The notes beneath the pieces are model-generated. The model did not search any database. It was not told the DNA's origin and was given only the letters and a program-made list of their open reading frames with translations. Shown one piece after another: positions 36,163 through 44,626 of a stretch of DNA of 64,000 nucleotides. The stretch covers positions 2,232,001 through 2,296,000 of the forward strand of contig NC_018020.1 of assembly GCF_000266885.1 (NCBI RefSeq), in the 5' to 3' direction. The stretch's first letter is position 1; each line of letters starts with the position of its first letter. The stretch is from Turneriella parva DSM 21527. Lineage in GTDB: Bacteria > Spirochaetota > Leptospiria > Turneriellales > Turneriellaceae. Position numbers and translations under genes: made by a program.

Positions 36163-36950
36163 TTGCCTGAACTAAACCACGTACCAAGGTCAGCGCCTGC
36201 CATCAGCCTGCGCACGATTTGTATTTTTTTGCCCGATGCTATGCTCATTACCTGATTTGCTCTCAGCATTTTTTCAGCTGCCTGAAGTTTGGTGACCATT
36301 CCGCCGGTGCCGCCACCAGATGCGCTGCCTGCGTGTCTTTTGATATCCGCAGTGATGCGTGTGATTTGTGGCACGCGTTTGCCATCGGCGTAGAACGCGT
36401 CGATTGTGGTCAGCAGCACCAGTACCGATTTCGGGTAGAGCACGGCGACATCGGCTGAGAGGTTGTCATTATCGCCGACCTTGATCTCTTCATTGGCGAT
36501 TGCGTCGTTTTCATTGATCACGGGTATCGCGCCCCATTCGAGCAGCTGGTTTAATGTCGAACGCAGATTCTGCAGGTGGCGCTTGTTCTCAAAGTCGGTG
36601 CGCGTCACCAGAATCTGAGCTGCAGCCAGGCGATAACGGGCGAATGCATTTCGGTACGTTTCAATCAGCAAACTCTGGCCGAGCGAGGCGAGCGCCTGTT
36701 TTTCGCTCACCGAAGCCTGCGGCAGCTGCAGCGCCTGCTGCTGCTTCAATATGGCGCGGCCAAACCCTACGGCTCCCGATGAGACAATGATCACTTTCTT
36801 GCCGCGTTTTTTGAGCTCGAGGCACTCTTTCGCGATCTGCCTGAAATATTTATTGCTGCGTTTTTCAATGTGTTCGGTGAGAACTCCCGTGCCGAACTTC
36901 AAGATCACGTGCGTGGCGGCCTCTAACCTCGAGGCGAGTGCTGAATTCAT
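36159..36950 (-). CDS. proB: Glutamate 5-kinase, short form lacking the PUA domain
   Basis: A 263-aa amino-acid-kinase-fold enzyme catalysing ATP-dependent phosphorylation of glutamate, the first step of proline synthesis. Motifs: VILKFGTGVL (nucleotide-binding Lys), IVSSGAVGFGR, PVINENDAI, VGDNDNLSADVA and SGGGTGGMVTKLQAA. The protein stops where the C-terminal PUA domain (about 100 aa, present in E. coli ProB) would begin, so it is a naturally short form. No proA is seen in this window. It overlaps dxr upstream and tdk downstream by 4 bp each, so it is co-transcribed with isoprenoid and phospholipid genes, an unusual partner set. Confidence 0.93.
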   Translation of the reverse strand: MNSALASRLEAATHVILKFGTGVLTEHIEKRSNKYFRQIAKECLELKKRGKKVIIVSSGAVGFGRAILKQQQALQLPQASVSEKQALASLGQSLLIETYRNAFARYRLAAAQILVTRTDFENKRHLQNLRSTLNQLLEWGAIPVINENDAIANEEIKVGDNDNLSADVAVLYPKSVLVLLTTIDAFYADGKRVPQITRITADIKRHAGSASGGGTGGMVTKLQAAEKMLRANQVMSIASGKKIQIVRRLMAGADLGTWFSSGK

Positions 36951-38056
36951 ACTGTCAATACCTGCTTCATCACCGCGCTGCGCGCTGCCCTATCGAATTC
37001 TGTGAGGCCCGCAATTGTCGTGTAATCGTAATCAGAAAACTGCGTCGCCATCGCGCGTTCGATGAGCTCGGGTATCTCACCAAAACGAATAGTATCACCC
37101 AGAAATGCAGCCACTGCGGCCTCGTTCGCGGCATTGTACACAGCCGGATAATATTTGCCGAGCACCCCGGCCTTACGCCCGAGCGCATATGACCTGAATT
37201 TCGTTTCATCGACCGCATAAAATTCAAACCCCGGATAATTCTGCGGGGCTTTCGCCAGAACGGTTTTTGCCGGCACCCCCGGGTAATACATCGCGTAGGC
37301 AATCGGGTATTTCATGTCAGGATAGCTCACGTGCTGAATGATGGTGCCATCAGCATGCCCGACCATCGCATGCACATAACTCTGGGGGTGAATCACGGCC
37401 TGAATTTTTTCATAAGGCAGGTCGAACAGATAATGCGCTTCGATAATCTCGAGCGCTTTGTTCGTGAGCCCGGCGGAGTCTACAGTGATTTTCGGGCCCA
37501 TCACCCAGGTGGGGTGTTTAAGTACCAAAGCTTTCGAGGCATTGTAAAACTCTTCACCTGAGACGTGAAGCAGCGGGCCGCCGCTCGCTGTCAGGTAGAC
37601 GGTGTCGGTTTCGGCAAAGCTGCGCTGCGTCGCGAGCAGGCGAAATAGGCTCGAATGTTCTGAATCAACGGGCAAGATGGTCGCGCCGTGCGCTTTTGCA
37701 GCAGCCATGACAATTTCGCCGGCGATGACGAGGCTTTCTTTGTTCGCGAGCAGAATTGTTTCGCCGCGGTTGGCGGCTTCAAGCGTGGTTGTCACGCCGG
37801 CGGCGCCAACGATTGCGATAATAACGAAGTCATGCGGTATGTCGAGCAGGCGTGAAGTCTTGTCAGCGGCGTCGTCTGCCGAAGTCGAAAAGGCATGGGC
37901 GACTTTGAACTCCGCCTGAATGGCTCTGGCCTTGTCGCTGTTCTGGTGCCATGTGAAACCGACGAGTTCAAAATCGTCGCTGCGTTGCCTGAGAATATCG
38001 AGCGTCGAGTCGCCGATGGAGCCTGTGGCTCCGAATAAGATGAATTTGCGTTTCAT
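36947..38056 (-). CDS. dxr: 1-deoxy-D-xylulose 5-phosphate reductoisomerase
   Basis: A 369-aa enzyme of the MEP isoprenoid pathway, converting DXP to MEP with NADPH. The NADPH site is GATGSIGDSTLDIL near the N-terminus. Active-site segments are LLANKESLVIAGE, ILPVDSEHSSLF, LTASGGPL, HPTWVMGPKITVDSA (metal and substrate loop) and NAANEAAVAAFL, all in the expected order; length is typical. I chose the start MKRKFILFGATG at 38056. An ATG five codons upstream (38071) lies inside a hairpin and is less likely. It is the second gene of the operon, 34 bp after cdsA. Confidence 0.96.
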   Translation of the reverse strand: MKRKFILFGATGSIGDSTLDILRQRSDDFELVGFTWHQNSDKARAIQAEFKVAHAFSTSADDAADKTSRLLDIPHDFVIIAIVGAAGVTTTLEAANRGETILLANKESLVIAGEIVMAAAKAHGATILPVDSEHSSLFRLLATQRSFAETDTVYLTASGGPLLHVSGEEFYNASKALVLKHPTWVMGPKITVDSAGLTNKALEIIEAHYLFDLPYEKIQAVIHPQSYVHAMVGHADGTIIQHVSYPDMKYPIAYAMYYPGVPAKTVLAKAPQNYPGFEFYAVDETKFRSYALGRKAGVLGKYYPAVYNAANEAAVAAFLGDTIRFGEIPELIERAMATQFSDYDYTTIAGLTEFDRAARSAVMKQVLTV

Positions 38057-38062
38057 TGATTT

Positions 38063-38094
38063 TTGAATCATCGGGCGAATGCCCGATGATTCAA
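38063..38094 (-). terminator. Perfect 14-bp hairpin between cdsA and dxr
   Basis: Arms 38063-38076 and 38081-38094 pair perfectly over a GAAT loop (plus strand), with the GGGC/GCCC core next to the loop as in the hairpin at 375. It overlaps the cdsA stop codon and ends 7 bp before the dxr start. Inside an operon it would more likely tune read-through, mRNA processing or dxr translation than end transcription. Confidence 0.55.
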
Positions 38095-39092
38095 AGTCTC
38101 CTTAATTCTTGCACAACGTAGAAATAGTAATACGCAGCGGGTATGGTGATCAGCATTGCATCGAGCAGGTCGAGCACGCCGCCGTGGCCGGGTATCAGGT
38201 TGCCCGAGTCTTTAATGCCCGCGTCGCGTTTGATCAGTGATTCTGACAGGTCGCCCAGAATCGAGGCAAGGTATGTCACAAAGCCAAACAGGGCAATTTC
38301 AACATACGAATATTCGGGCACGGTGAAATTCGCTTTCGCCACGTGGTAGAACAATACCACGAGCCCGATCTGCATGAAACCGCCCAGAATGTAACCTTCG
38401 TAGGTTTTGTTCGGGCTGACCGCAAAACCCACTTTATTGCGGCCGAACGTGCGGCCCATAAAATAGCCCCCCGTGTCGGCCATCGCCGTTGCCCAGGCGA
38501 CTATCCAGACATAGAACAGGCCGTGTTCGAGACTATAGAGAAGAAACACGTGTGAAAAGGTGAATGGTATATAAATGACTGAAAGGGTATAAATCGCGAG
38601 AATCAGCAGCGAGTTCTCGACACGATTCTTGAGCAGCTGCACTTTCATGACCGAAAACAAGAAGACGAACGCGAGCCCGCCTAAAAGGGCATAGTTGAAC
38701 TTCAGCAGATTGAGCGCATTCTTGATGCTTTCGCTATATAGGGGCATTCCTTTCACATAATAGTTCGCCTGCCAGGCGAGGTAGACGAGCGTCATGAGCA
38801 CAACCGTGCTGATGACCCCCAGGGTTTTGGGTATTGGGGTGCCGATTTTGGCTTCGGCCAGTTTATAGAATTCAATAATGCCTAAAATGGCAAAAGCCAA
38901 CACGAACAGATAGAGAGGAAACATGTACATGCCCTGCCAGGTGATGCAGAAGATGAACATGCCCGCCAGCGTCAGGCCGCTGATGACTCGTTTCGGAGTT
39001 TCGCCCATGCGCGAACGGGCGGGTTTTCTTTTCAGGGTGTCAATGAGCTTCGGGACGTGTAATAGCCCATCGGGTAAAAAAGGTTGCTGCAC
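38091..39092 (-). CDS. cdsA: Phosphatidate cytidylyltransferase (CDP-diacylglycerol synthase)
   Basis: Up to 333 aa, a polytopic inner-membrane enzyme making CDP-diacylglycerol from phosphatidate and CTP for phospholipid synthesis. The family signature is complete near the C-terminus: SLIKRDAGIKDSGNLIPGHGG. About eight hydrophobic segments are visible, starting near ISGLTLAGMFIFCITW. The open frame starts at a GTG (39092); the ATG at 39008 (MGETPKRVISGL) gives the more usual CdsA N-terminus, and neither has a good Shine-Dalgarno. It heads the operon cdsA-dxr-proB-tdk. The common uppS upstream and rseP downstream neighbours are missing. It diverges from the propeller lipoprotein at 39130. Confidence 0.95.
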   Translation of the reverse strand: MQQPFLPDGLLHVPKLIDTLKRKPARSRMGETPKRVISGLTLAGMFIFCITWQGMYMFPLYLFVLAFAILGIIEFYKLAEAKIGTPIPKTLGVISTVVLMTLVYLAWQANYYVKGMPLYSESIKNALNLLKFNYALLGGLAFVFLFSVMKVQLLKNRVENSLLILAIYTLSVIYIPFTFSHVFLLYSLEHGLFYVWIVAWATAMADTGGYFMGRTFGRNKVGFAVSPNKTYEGYILGGFMQIGLVVLFYHVAKANFTVPEYSYVEIALFGFVTYLASILGDLSESLIKRDAGIKDSGNLIPGHGGVLDLLDAMLITIPAAYYYFYVVQELRRL

Positions 39093-39129
39093 TGTCTGCG
39101 GTGCCGCTTTGTTTGGCCGGTGAGGCCGC

Positions 39130-41682
39130 TTGCGATTTGAAATCCGCCGTAAAATTGCGCTGCTGGCACTCGTGTCGACCGCAGGTTGTGGTTCTCTGAT
39201 CGACGAAACCGCCCGCGTCGAAAAGGCCTATGAACTCAAGGCAGGTCTAGTGCCGCAGGTGAGCAGCACAGACCCGGCAGATAACACATTTGCCCCACTT
39301 AGCCAAAGTTATGTGGATGTCGTATTTTCAAACCCCATCGACGCGGCTTCTTTCTCTGCGCAGTCGACGTTCGGGGCCTGTTCGGGCTCATTTCAATTAA
39401 GCTACGACGGATTCAACAACTGTCTTGCGGGCACTGTTGATGTTTCGGCGAACCCTCGCATTCGTTTTACACCGACGGTTTTTCCGAAAGGGCTGGGCTT
39501 ACAGATTCGTGTCGCGGGTGTGCTGAGCCCAGCGGGCAATACTGTGACGACGTATACATCCCCCGTTGGTTTTCGCGTCGCTGCACCGTGCGGTAACCAG
39601 AACTGTTTCTTTAGCTATTCGACGCCGCTCATGACAAATGCCGCAGCCAATTCTGGCGTGTTTATGATTCGCAGCGGAACGCACCAGGGAAAGTTCATTG
39701 CCTATACTGGTAGCACAACCACGACAACGCTGATTGACCTGACCGCGGGCACGTCTGAAACAGGCCCGGCACTCTGTGCCAACCCCGGCGCCGGGGCGCA
39801 TAACTTTTATATTTCGAGTGGCACATTCGGCCAGCAACAGATGGTCGTACTGGGCGCGGGCAACACAACCTGCCGTTATGACCCGGTAGCGCATACTTTC
39901 GTTGCAGGGCCAACACTGCCTGCATTATTTAATGTCGGGGTAGGCGCGCATGCGCTGCAGCCGCGCACTGGCACTGAAACGGGAAATACATTTGTTATCA
40001 GAGGCGCTGGTACAAATGAAATTGCGCGCTATGACGCACCGACAGGTGCTTTTGTCGCGGCCGCGAATGCCACAGGAAATGTTGGCGCTGGCGGTCACGC
40101 GGTGAGAATCTCAGCCGGTTCAAATGCCGGGCGTTTCATTGTTGTGCATGCCGGTCTTGGTAACGGTACAACGGTGGCGACTGAAGACCCTCTTGGTATC
40201 TCCCCTGGGCCATCAGCCCTTTCAAGCATCAGCGTCGATGGCGGCAGTTTCGAGGTAACCACAGGTCTGCGTGCAGGCGAACTCATCACAATGGTGGGCA
40301 ACGGCAGCGCGGCCTCGCGCAGCTTTAACACTGCCACCCTCGCCACGGCCGGTGGCGGGCCAGCGCTCGCCTCGAATATTGTAGCAGGCGGCCTCGTGCT
40401 TCGCGGCGACGATGCGCGTCCGCTGCGCAACCCCCTCGTCGTGCATGGCGGTGGTCATGTGACGAGCAGATATGATGCCGATAGCGGCAACTTCGTCGCA
40501 GGCCCTTTTGCCACCGGCTTTTTCGGCGTCGGTTCTGCTTCGACCTTTGCGCAGAACGCTGCCGGCACAGATTTCTTCTTGCTCATTAACGGCAGTCTGG
40601 GTTCAAACACTTCGGTCTATCTACCCGGGTCGAACCGCTTTCATGGCAGCCGCCTACCGCGTTCAGTGCCGAATAACGGCGCGCATACTTTTTATGTCAG
40701 TTCGGGCATCAATCGCGGCAAGACGATCGTCGTCGCTGCGGGGGGCACGGTTGACACTGCGGTTTTTGACCCGCTTGAGTTTCAGTTCAGTTATGGGCCA
40801 CAGTTGACAACTGTTGCCTATGGCTCGTCGCTCAACATAACGCTGACGCACGGCGTGCATGCGGGAAAAACACTCATACTCATGGGTGGCAACACGACAA
40901 CGTTCAATCTCTACGACCCTGATACCCATACTTTTTCCGTGCCTGGCGGCTGGCCGAGCCCGGGGTTCAGCGCGACTGGAGTCGGAGCCAGTGCATTTCG
41001 CGTCGGCAACAGCGAATTCATTGTCATTATCAATGGCAATGGTACCGGCACGCAGGTGCTCAACCAGCTGACTGGCACGGTTTCTGCCGGGCCCGCAATG
41101 CCCTGTGGCTCAACATCTGAAAGGTTCAATCTAAGAGTACCGGTGCCTAGCACCAATGATATACGCCAGTTGATCTATTGTACCGGTAACCAGTTCGCCG
41201 TTTACAACCATGCGACGCAGGATTTTAGTGGCGCGATCAGCTCTGTAGACGGTGCAGGCCCGGGCATTCAGGGTTTTGTTCTGCCATCTGGCAGCGCGAT
41301 GGTCGTGCTTGGTAATTCAGCGCCTACGCCATATATTTTCGACCCCGTCGCGAATACTTTTGCTGCTGCAACGGTGAGTCTCGCAGGCTGCGCACCCGGA
41401 GGTGTGAATGTGGGTTCGCAGCTATTTGCTTTGACCAGCGGCGTGAACACGGGACGGTTTGTCATCGTCGCCGGCAATGGCAGCAGCAACAGCTGCCTTT
41501 ATGATCCGGCCGCAAACACGATGGTCGCAGGGCCGGCGATCAGCCTGACCGCGCCGACGTCACCGGGGTTCCAAATCACGCAAGGGTCGGTGGCGTTCAG
41601 AACGCAGGGTGGTCTTTATCCCACTGCATTTATTCTGGCTGCGGGCTCAAGCAAAAACGTGTGGAACGCCTACGTACCTTAA
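39130..41682 (+). CDS. Lipoprotein with Big_5-like domain and about 14 blade repeats
   Basis: An 850-aa predicted lipoprotein. Translation should start at TTG 39130, because GAGG stands five bases upstream and no ATG follows before the signal peptide. The lipobox is STAGC with Cys20. Residues about 40-155 form a Big_5-type Ig-like domain (SSTDPADNTFAPLSQSYVDV). From about 163 to the end the sequence is a series of roughly 49-residue units. Each has a strand like GAHTFYVSSG, then GKTIVVAAGG, then YDPxxHTFVAGP, as in kelch or galactose-oxidase-type propellers. I count about 14 units, which would make two seven-bladed propellers. Several Cys pairs suggest disulphides. Likely exported to the envelope; partner unknown. 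It overlaps the next gene by 22 bp. Confidence 0.8.
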   Translation: MRFEIRRKIALLALVSTAGCGSLIDETARVEKAYELKAGLVPQVSSTDPADNTFAPLSQSYVDVVFSNPIDAASFSAQSTFGACSGSFQLSYDGFNNCLAGTVDVSANPRIRFTPTVFPKGLGLQIRVAGVLSPAGNTVTTYTSPVGFRVAAPCGNQNCFFSYSTPLMTNAAANSGVFMIRSGTHQGKFIAYTGSTTTTTLIDLTAGTSETGPALCANPGAGAHNFYISSGTFGQQQMVVLGAGNTTCRYDPVAHTFVAGPTLPALFNVGVGAHALQPRTGTETGNTFVIRGAGTNEIARYDAPTGAFVAAANATGNVGAGGHAVRISAGSNAGRFIVVHAGLGNGTTVATEDPLGISPGPSALSSISVDGGSFEVTTGLRAGELITMVGNGSAASRSFNTATLATAGGGPALASNIVAGGLVLRGDDARPLRNPLVVHGGGHVTSRYDADSGNFVAGPFATGFFGVGSASTFAQNAAGTDFFLLINGSLGSNTSVYLPGSNRFHGSRLPRSVPNNGAHTFYVSSGINRGKTIVVAAGGTVDTAVFDPLEFQFSYGPQLTTVAYGSSLNITLTHGVHAGKTLILMGGNTTTFNLYDPDTHTFSVPGGWPSPGFSATGVGASAFRVGNSEFIVIINGNGTGTQVLNQLTGTVSAGPAMPCGSTSERFNLRVPVPSTNDIRQLIYCTGNQFAVYNHATQDFSGAISSVDGAGPGIQGFVLPSGSAMVVLGNSAPTPYIFDPVANTFAAATVSLAGCAPGGVNVGSQLFALTSGVNTGRFVIVAGNGSSNSCLYDPAANTMVAGPAISLTAPTSPGFQITQGSVAFRTQGGLYPTAFILAAGSSKNVWNAYVP

Positions 41683-42779
41683 GGGCTGCGCTCGCGCTGG
41701 CATTGGTCGCGCGACTGGGCTTCTTACTCTTGCCCCCATTCTCGACCGACACGGGCCGCTTTCTCGCCGACGGGCAGACGCTGCTTGCGGGGCTAAATCC
41801 GTATAACAGCCCGCCGCCGGTCGCGATTGAATATGCGCACCTGCGCTCATTCTACCCGCCTCTGCAAGAGCTGTCGTTTGCCGTCTTGGCGTACATTCAC
41901 CCCCGGCCGATCACGGTGAAACTCTTCGCCGGATTCGCCGAGTTGGCGTTTGTCTTATGGTTCTTGCGGCGCAAGCGGCATAAACCCACTTCACCCTGGC
42001 TCATATCCTTTCTTCTCTTAAACCCGCTCAGTTTGCATGAGGTCTGGCGTGAAGGGCATCTTGACCACATCGCGGCGTACCTGCTGTACTTTGCGATTGC
42101 CGCCTTGCGCCCGGCGCTTGCGGCGCAGGCGCGCACGGCTCGCTCATACCTCTATGCGGCGGTGAGTACCGCCTGGAAATTCGCCGGAGTTTTAGCGTTT
42201 ATGTGGCAGTACCGCAGGCGGGCCGATTCGCCGCTGCAAAGAATTGTTCAGGTTGTGAAATCCCCCTTGGCTCTATTTAGCTGCGCGTTTTTCGCTCTGC
42301 AGCTCGCACCGGCGTTTGTGTTCACGCCGTTTGCCGAACGTGGGCTCACAGTCTACGCGAACTACTGGCACCACGGCAATGCGTTTGTGCATGCATTCGA
42401 GTACTTTGGCTTTTCGGCGGCGCATGGTGTCTGGCTCGTGCAGCGCGGCATATTGGTGCTGCTGGCGGTTGTCGGCTTGTTCTATATCTTGCGGCGGGTG
42501 ACCTTCTCGGGCGCCTACCATTTTGCGCTTGGTAGTCTGGTGGTGTTTTTTCCCGTACAGCATCCTTGGTATTTCTTTTTGCTGTTTCCCGGTATTTTGC
42601 TGTCACCTAGCTGGCGGCCGCTGTTGATGCTCATCTGTATGCTCGCACCGCTCAGCTACCTGGGCTACACGAAAGACTTTAGATCGTACGGTTTTGTGGT
42701 GACTGTAACCGTGTGGCTCGCCGGTTCTTATCGGGTGCTCGCTCGTAATCACTTTACCTCATATTTGCCGTACCGGTAG
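41661..42779 (+). CDS. Polytopic GT-C-type glycosyltransferase (GT87/DUF2029-like)
   Basis: A 372-aa membrane protein with about nine hydrophobic segments. The first outside loop has FSTDTGRFLADGQTLLAGLNPY, the Asp-containing pattern of polyprenyl-phosphate-sugar-dependent glycosyltransferases such as GT87 mannosyltransferases. Later segments include LLNPLSLHEVWREGHLDHIA and FFPVQHPWYFFLLFPG, which also recur in that group. It would add a sugar on the outer face of the inner membrane to a lipid, glycan or protein; the acceptor is unknown. The first start in frame is a GTG at 41661, inside the end of the lipoprotein gene, so the two are probably coupled. This position makes the lipoprotein or its glycan a candidate partner. 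Confidence 0.72.
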   Translation: MERLRTLRAALALALVARLGFLLLPPFSTDTGRFLADGQTLLAGLNPYNSPPPVAIEYAHLRSFYPPLQELSFAVLAYIHPRPITVKLFAGFAELAFVLWFLRRKRHKPTSPWLISFLLLNPLSLHEVWREGHLDHIAAYLLYFAIAALRPALAAQARTARSYLYAAVSTAWKFAGVLAFMWQYRRRADSPLQRIVQVVKSPLALFSCAFFALQLAPAFVFTPFAERGLTVYANYWHHGNAFVHAFEYFGFSAAHGVWLVQRGILVLLAVVGLFYILRRVTFSGAYHFALGSLVVFFPVQHPWYFFLLFPGILLSPSWRPLLMLICMLAPLSYLGYTKDFRSYGFVVTVTVWLAGSYRVLARNHFTSYLPYR

Positions 42780-42793
42780 AGTAACATAGCCTC

Positions 42794-43681
42794 ATGCGTT
42801 CTTTGTCTATTTTTTTCGGCTTTGCATTTTTTGCGTCGGCGCTGCCCGCGCAGAGCGCAGACCGTTACTTCTTTTATAAGGCGACCAAAGACAGCGCGAC
42901 GTTCTACATTCTCGGCTCTATGCACATGGGAAAACCCGACGATGCCGACTATCCGGCGAAGGTCTACGAAGCGTTGAACGCGAGCCGCCTCTTTATTCTC
43001 GAGGGTGAAGTGCGCAAAGAGAAGATCCGCACGCCTGACCTCAGCCTTACCTACCTGCCCGAAGGCAAGACGCTCAGGCAATACCTGACAAAATCTGAAA
43101 ACGAAAAATACCGCAAGGTCGGCGAAACGCTCGGTGTCGATGTTGCTCTGGTCGACCGCTACCAACCGTGGTTCGTCGAATTCATGTTTGGCTACCGGCT
43201 CGCCTTTAACGCGGGTTTTGTGCTCGAATATGGCACCGAACACCGTCTGCTGCGCTACATCGATCGCCATATTGAAAAAGAAAAAAAACCGCGCGTGTTT
43301 ACCCTCGAAGGCAACGACGAGGTGCTGCGCTACATGCACGAGCTGAGCCTCAAAGACCAGTTGCAGCGCTTTCGCGCGTTCTTGGTTTATTCTGAACGCG
43401 TCGGTACAAGCAACGTTCTTGAAATGCAAAAATACTGGCGCGAGGGCGACGATGCGAATGTGCTCAAAATTTTTCATTACTATGACAGCAAAGATGCCGC
43501 GAGTGCGAAATATACGCAGGTGCTGCTCTACGACCGCAACGCGCGCATGGCTGAAAGGCTGAACCTGATTGCGCGCTACGAAGGCACGAGTTTCGTGGTC
43601 ACCGGCGCGCTTCACCTGATCGGGCCGCAGAATATTCTCGAGCACCTGAAGCAGGCGGGCTTCAAAATTGAGCGCCTATGA
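42794..43681 (+). CDS. TraB/GumN family protein
   Basis: A 295-aa protein with a signal peptide (about 1-21). It has the TraB/GumN family marks: FYILGSMHMG (GSxH) near 39-48, a Glu in LFILEGEV, and the C-terminal FVVTGALHLIG (GxxH) near 270-280. Members are thought to be metal-dependent proteases or heme-binding proteins (Tiki is an animal relative), but bacterial functions are poorly defined. Here the protein should act in the periplasm. It starts 14 bp after the glycosyltransferase and its stop overlaps the next ATG as ATGA, so the three genes likely form one operon. Confidence 0.85.
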   Translation: MRSLSIFFGFAFFASALPAQSADRYFFYKATKDSATFYILGSMHMGKPDDADYPAKVYEALNASRLFILEGEVRKEKIRTPDLSLTYLPEGKTLRQYLTKSENEKYRKVGETLGVDVALVDRYQPWFVEFMFGYRLAFNAGFVLEYGTEHRLLRYIDRHIEKEKKPRVFTLEGNDEVLRYMHELSLKDQLQRFRAFLVYSERVGTSNVLEMQKYWREGDDANVLKIFHYYDSKDAASAKYTQVLLYDRNARMAERLNLIARYEGTSFVVTGALHLIGPQNILEHLKQAGFKIERL

Positions 43682-44583
43682 ATAAATGGGGATGCAGTAA
43701 GTGCGACGGCCTTGGTTACCGCACTCAGGCTCAACTGACGCACAAACGGGCCACCCGGGTGCTTGAGATCTGTGACTGCGTTGAGACGCTCTGCCGTGAA
43801 TGCCCGGGTGACAAAACGCCCCCGTATGTTTATCTCGACGAGAAGACCCGGAAGATTCTGCCGTGCGAATGCAAAACACCGCGCGACACACTCTCACGGG
43901 TGCGTGACCTGTTCAACCAATCGAATATTCCGCAGAAGTACAAATTCGCGCGGCTTGCCGAATTTAATCTGCAGCCGCCATACCCGAACCCGACGAAAGC
44001 CCCCGAACTCGAGGCGGCGCGCAGGCAGGCCACGATTGCATTGACTGCAGCGTTCGACCGTGCGCGCCTCTTTATCGAGGCGCAGAAGAAACTGCAAGAA
44101 TCGGCGCGTTCAGTCGTGCCCGCAGACCTGAAGGGCCTGCTGCTCATCGGGCCGCCGGGTACTGGCAAGTCGCTTTTGGCCGCGATGATTCTGAACGAGC
44201 TGATCATTGGCCAGCGCCGCACCTGCCGTTATATCAAGATTTCACGCGACTTCTTTCAGCAGTTGCGGGCGACCTTCAGCAACGATTCAGGCACCTATGG
44301 CCGCACCGATTCAGTGTTCAATGAGATTGCGCGCCAAGACGTGCTCGTGATCGATGACTTTGGCATACAGTCTGACAGCGATTGGGAGCAGCGCATGCTC
44401 TATGACCTCGTCGATGCGCGCTATGAAAGCGAGCTGCCGACAATTATCACTTCGAACATCGATCTTGATGCGGTGCGCAATCTTTTCAAGGGCCGAATCT
44501 ATTCGCGCTTTACCGAAATGCTGCACACCGTTGAATTCTTCAATGTGCGCGACTACCGTGGCGATATACTGGCAAATTCGTAA
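43678..44583 (+). CDS. DnaC/IstB-like AAA+ ATPase with Cys-rich N-terminus (helicase loader-like)
   Basis: A 301-aa cytoplasmic protein. Residues 1-70 hold eight Cys in zinc-binding pairs: CSKC (6, 9), CDC (32, 34), CREC (39, 42) and CEC (63, 65). The AAA+ core has Walker A GPPGTGKS (158-165), Walker B VLVIDDFG, sensor 1 TIITSN and an Arg-rich GRIYSRFTEM, as in DnaC/DnaI helicase loaders and IstB. There is no transposase next to it, so a replication or repair loader is more likely than an IS helper. The Cys-rich domain could bind DNA or the helicase. The ATG overlaps the TraB/GumN stop. recF and dnaN lie within 4 kb on the other strand. Confidence 0.82.
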   Translation: MNKWGCSKCDGLGYRTQAQLTHKRATRVLEICDCVETLCRECPGDKTPPYVYLDEKTRKILPCECKTPRDTLSRVRDLFNQSNIPQKYKFARLAEFNLQPPYPNPTKAPELEAARRQATIALTAAFDRARLFIEAQKKLQESARSVVPADLKGLLLIGPPGTGKSLLAAMILNELIIGQRRTCRYIKISRDFFQQLRATFSNDSGTYGRTDSVFNEIARQDVLVIDDFGIQSDSDWEQRMLYDLVDARYESELPTIITSNIDLDAVRNLFKGRIYSRFTEMLHTVEFFNVRDYRGDILANS

Positions 44584-44594
44584 TTACTTTACGG

Positions 44595-44626
44595 CATAAC
44601 GCGTCGATGAATATCGACGCGTTATG
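44595..44626 (+). promoter_or_regulatory. Perfect 14-bp hairpin covering the acyl-CoA dehydrogenase start codon
   Basis: Arms 44595-44608 and 44613-44626 pair perfectly over a GAAT loop. The last three bases of the right arm are the ATG of the downstream gene. It follows the loader stop at 44583 by 11 bp, so it may act as a terminator, or mask the start codon in the longer mRNA. Confidence 0.6.

Noticed and set aside
42749-43645. A 298-codon minus-strand open frame opposite the TraB/GumN gene
   Set aside because: It mirrors the coding strand almost end to end, has no recognisable domain or ribosome site, and the plus-strand product has clear family motifs.
43678-44583. IS21-type IstB with a mobile element
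   Set aside because: No transposase, terminal inverted repeats or target duplications are seen nearby, and the N-terminal Cys-rich domain is not typical of IstB.
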